Shown piece after piece: positions 5,421 through 6,295 of a DNA stretch of 6,295 nucleotides. The stretch is from Reyranella sp. Lineage in GTDB: Bacteria; Pseudomonadota; Alphaproteobacteria; Reyranellales; Reyranellaceae. The stretch covers positions 1 through 6,295 of the forward strand of contig SCVT01000336.1 in assembly GCA_004296815.1 (NCBI GenBank). Direction: 5' to 3'. The position numbers and the translations under genes were made by a program. How positions within the stretch are numbered: the stretch's first letter is position 1; the number at the start of each line of letters is the position of its first letter. Under the pieces are notes generated by a model. That model searched no databases, was not told the DNA's origin, and saw only the letters and a list, made by a program, of their open reading frames with translations.

Positions 5421-6295
5421 TCACGAACGGGCGTGGGCCGGCCGCCCCGCCACCCAGGTCGCCTGCACGGCCCGGTCGTCGCCCAGGATCATCTGCACGA
5501 AGAGCTGCTCGGCGAAGTCGCGCGCCTCGTCCATGCGGAAGGCGATCAGCGGCGTCGAGCGCATGTCGAGCACGACGAGGTCGGCTTCCATGCCGACGGC
5601 GATGCTGCCGATCCTGTCCTCGAGATGCATCGCCGCCGCCGCGCCGCGCGTCGCGAGATACCAGGCGTGGCCGGCCGACAGCGACTGCCGGTTGAGCTGC
5701 GCCGCCTTGTAGGCCTCGTTCAAGGTCTGCAGGAAAGAGAACGAGGTGCCGGCGCCGAGATCGGTGCCGAGGCCGACCCGCACGGGACGCTTCGGATCGA
5801 GCGCGCGGCCGAGATCGAAGGCGCCGCTGCCCAGGAAGAAGTTCGAGGTCGGGCAATGCGAGATCGCGGCGTCGGCCTGGTGCAACCGGGTGAGCTCGTC
5901 GTCGCCCAGCCAGATGCCGTGGCCGAACACGGCGCGCCGTCCGCACAGGCCGTGATGGTCGTAGACGTCGAGATAGTGCCGGCGGTCGGGGAACAGCTCC
6001 TTGATCCAGGCGACCTCGTCGCGCGTCTCGGCGATGTGGGTCTGCATCAGGCAATCGGGATGTGTGCGCCACAGCGCGCCGGCGGCCGACAGTTGCTCGG
6101 GCGAACTCGTGCCGGCGAAGCGCGGCGTGATCGCATAGAGCAACCGTCCGCGGCCGTGCCACTTGGCGATCAGCGCGGCCGACTCGTCGTAGCCCGACTG
6201 CACGGTGTCGCGCAGCCCGTCGGGCGCGTTGCGGTCCATCAGCACCTTGCCGGCGGCGAGGCGCAGGCCCAGCGCCTCGGCTTCCTCGAACAGGA
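5421..6295 (-). CDS. guaD: Guanine deaminase, N-terminal part cut by the right window edge
   Basis: Zinc enzyme of the amidohydrolase superfamily that converts guanine to xanthine and ammonia in purine salvage or degradation. The frame is open from the right edge (LFEEAEALGLR) to the TGA at 5421, giving 290 residues; the GTG at 6245 is internal, not the start. Visible motifs: KVLMDRNAPDG, YAITPRFAGTSSPEQL, QTHIAET (zinc-ligand His, near 6030-6045), FGHGIWLGDDE (His, near 5907-5930), HCPTSNFFLGSG, VGLGTDLGAGTSFSFLQT (catalytic Asp, near 5750-5775) and a C-terminal EADLVVLDMRSTPL. The first zinc HxH motif lies outside the window. The HCPTSNFFLGSG and GLGTDLGAGTSFS segments separate it from related chlorohydrolases. 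Same strand as phoH, but probably a separate transcript. Confidence 0.93.
   Translation of the reverse strand, partial: LFEEAEALGLRLAAGKVLMDRNAPDGLRDTVQSGYDESAALIAKWHGRGRLLYAITPRFAGTSSPEQLSAAGALWRTHPDCLMQTHIAETRDEVAWIKELFPDRRHYLDVYDHHGLCGRRAVFGHGIWLGDDELTRLHQADAAISHCPTSNFFLGSGAFDLGRALDPKRPVRVGLGTDLGAGTSFSFLQTLNEAYKAAQLNRQSLSAGHAWYLATRGAAAAMHLEDRIGSIAVGMEADLVVLDMRSTPLIAFRMDEARDFAEQLFVQMILGDDRAVQATWVAGRPAHARS

Overview
This GC-rich window most likely comes from an alphaproteobacterial chromosome. The reasons are the gene order uvrC-pgsA-moaD-moaE, the protein sequences, and the stand-alone 241-residue PhoH-type ATPase; the exact genus cannot be read from it. Every recognisable gene is a housekeeping or metabolic gene. 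I see no transposase, integrase, CRISPR array, tRNA or rRNA.

Left part (1-948, + strand): the nearly complete 3' portion of a ThiF/MoeB (HesA) family adenylyltransferase with a C-terminal rhodanese-like domain. It converges on a four-gene minus-strand block (945-4136), read in the order uvrC, pgsA, moaD, moaE. The spacings are 10 bp, a 4-bp ATGA overlap and 15 bp, so these genes are very probably one transcript. The block joins nucleotide excision repair (UvrC), phospholipid synthesis (PgsA) and molybdopterin synthase (MoaD and MoaE). The adenylyltransferase on the opposite strand is of the type that activates MoaD or ThiS at its C-terminal Gly-Gly, so it may work with the moa pair.

Middle (4137-4412): a gene-free stretch holding a near-perfect GC-rich palindrome with a TCGC loop and a single perfect DnaA-box 9-mer. 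Right of it is phoH (4413-5138, minus strand), a P-loop ATPase.

Right part (5139-5420): 282 bp between guaD and phoH, both on the minus strand. It contains the most unusual signal of the window: a series of stable hairpins, a Shine-Dalgarno-like sequence without a normal start codon, and a textbook intrinsic terminator ending 46 nt before the phoH start. This looks like a structured leader or attenuator of phoH, or a small RNA gene. I do not recognise it as a known family. The window ends inside guaD (guanine deaminase, 5421 to beyond 6295), which is cut by the right edge.
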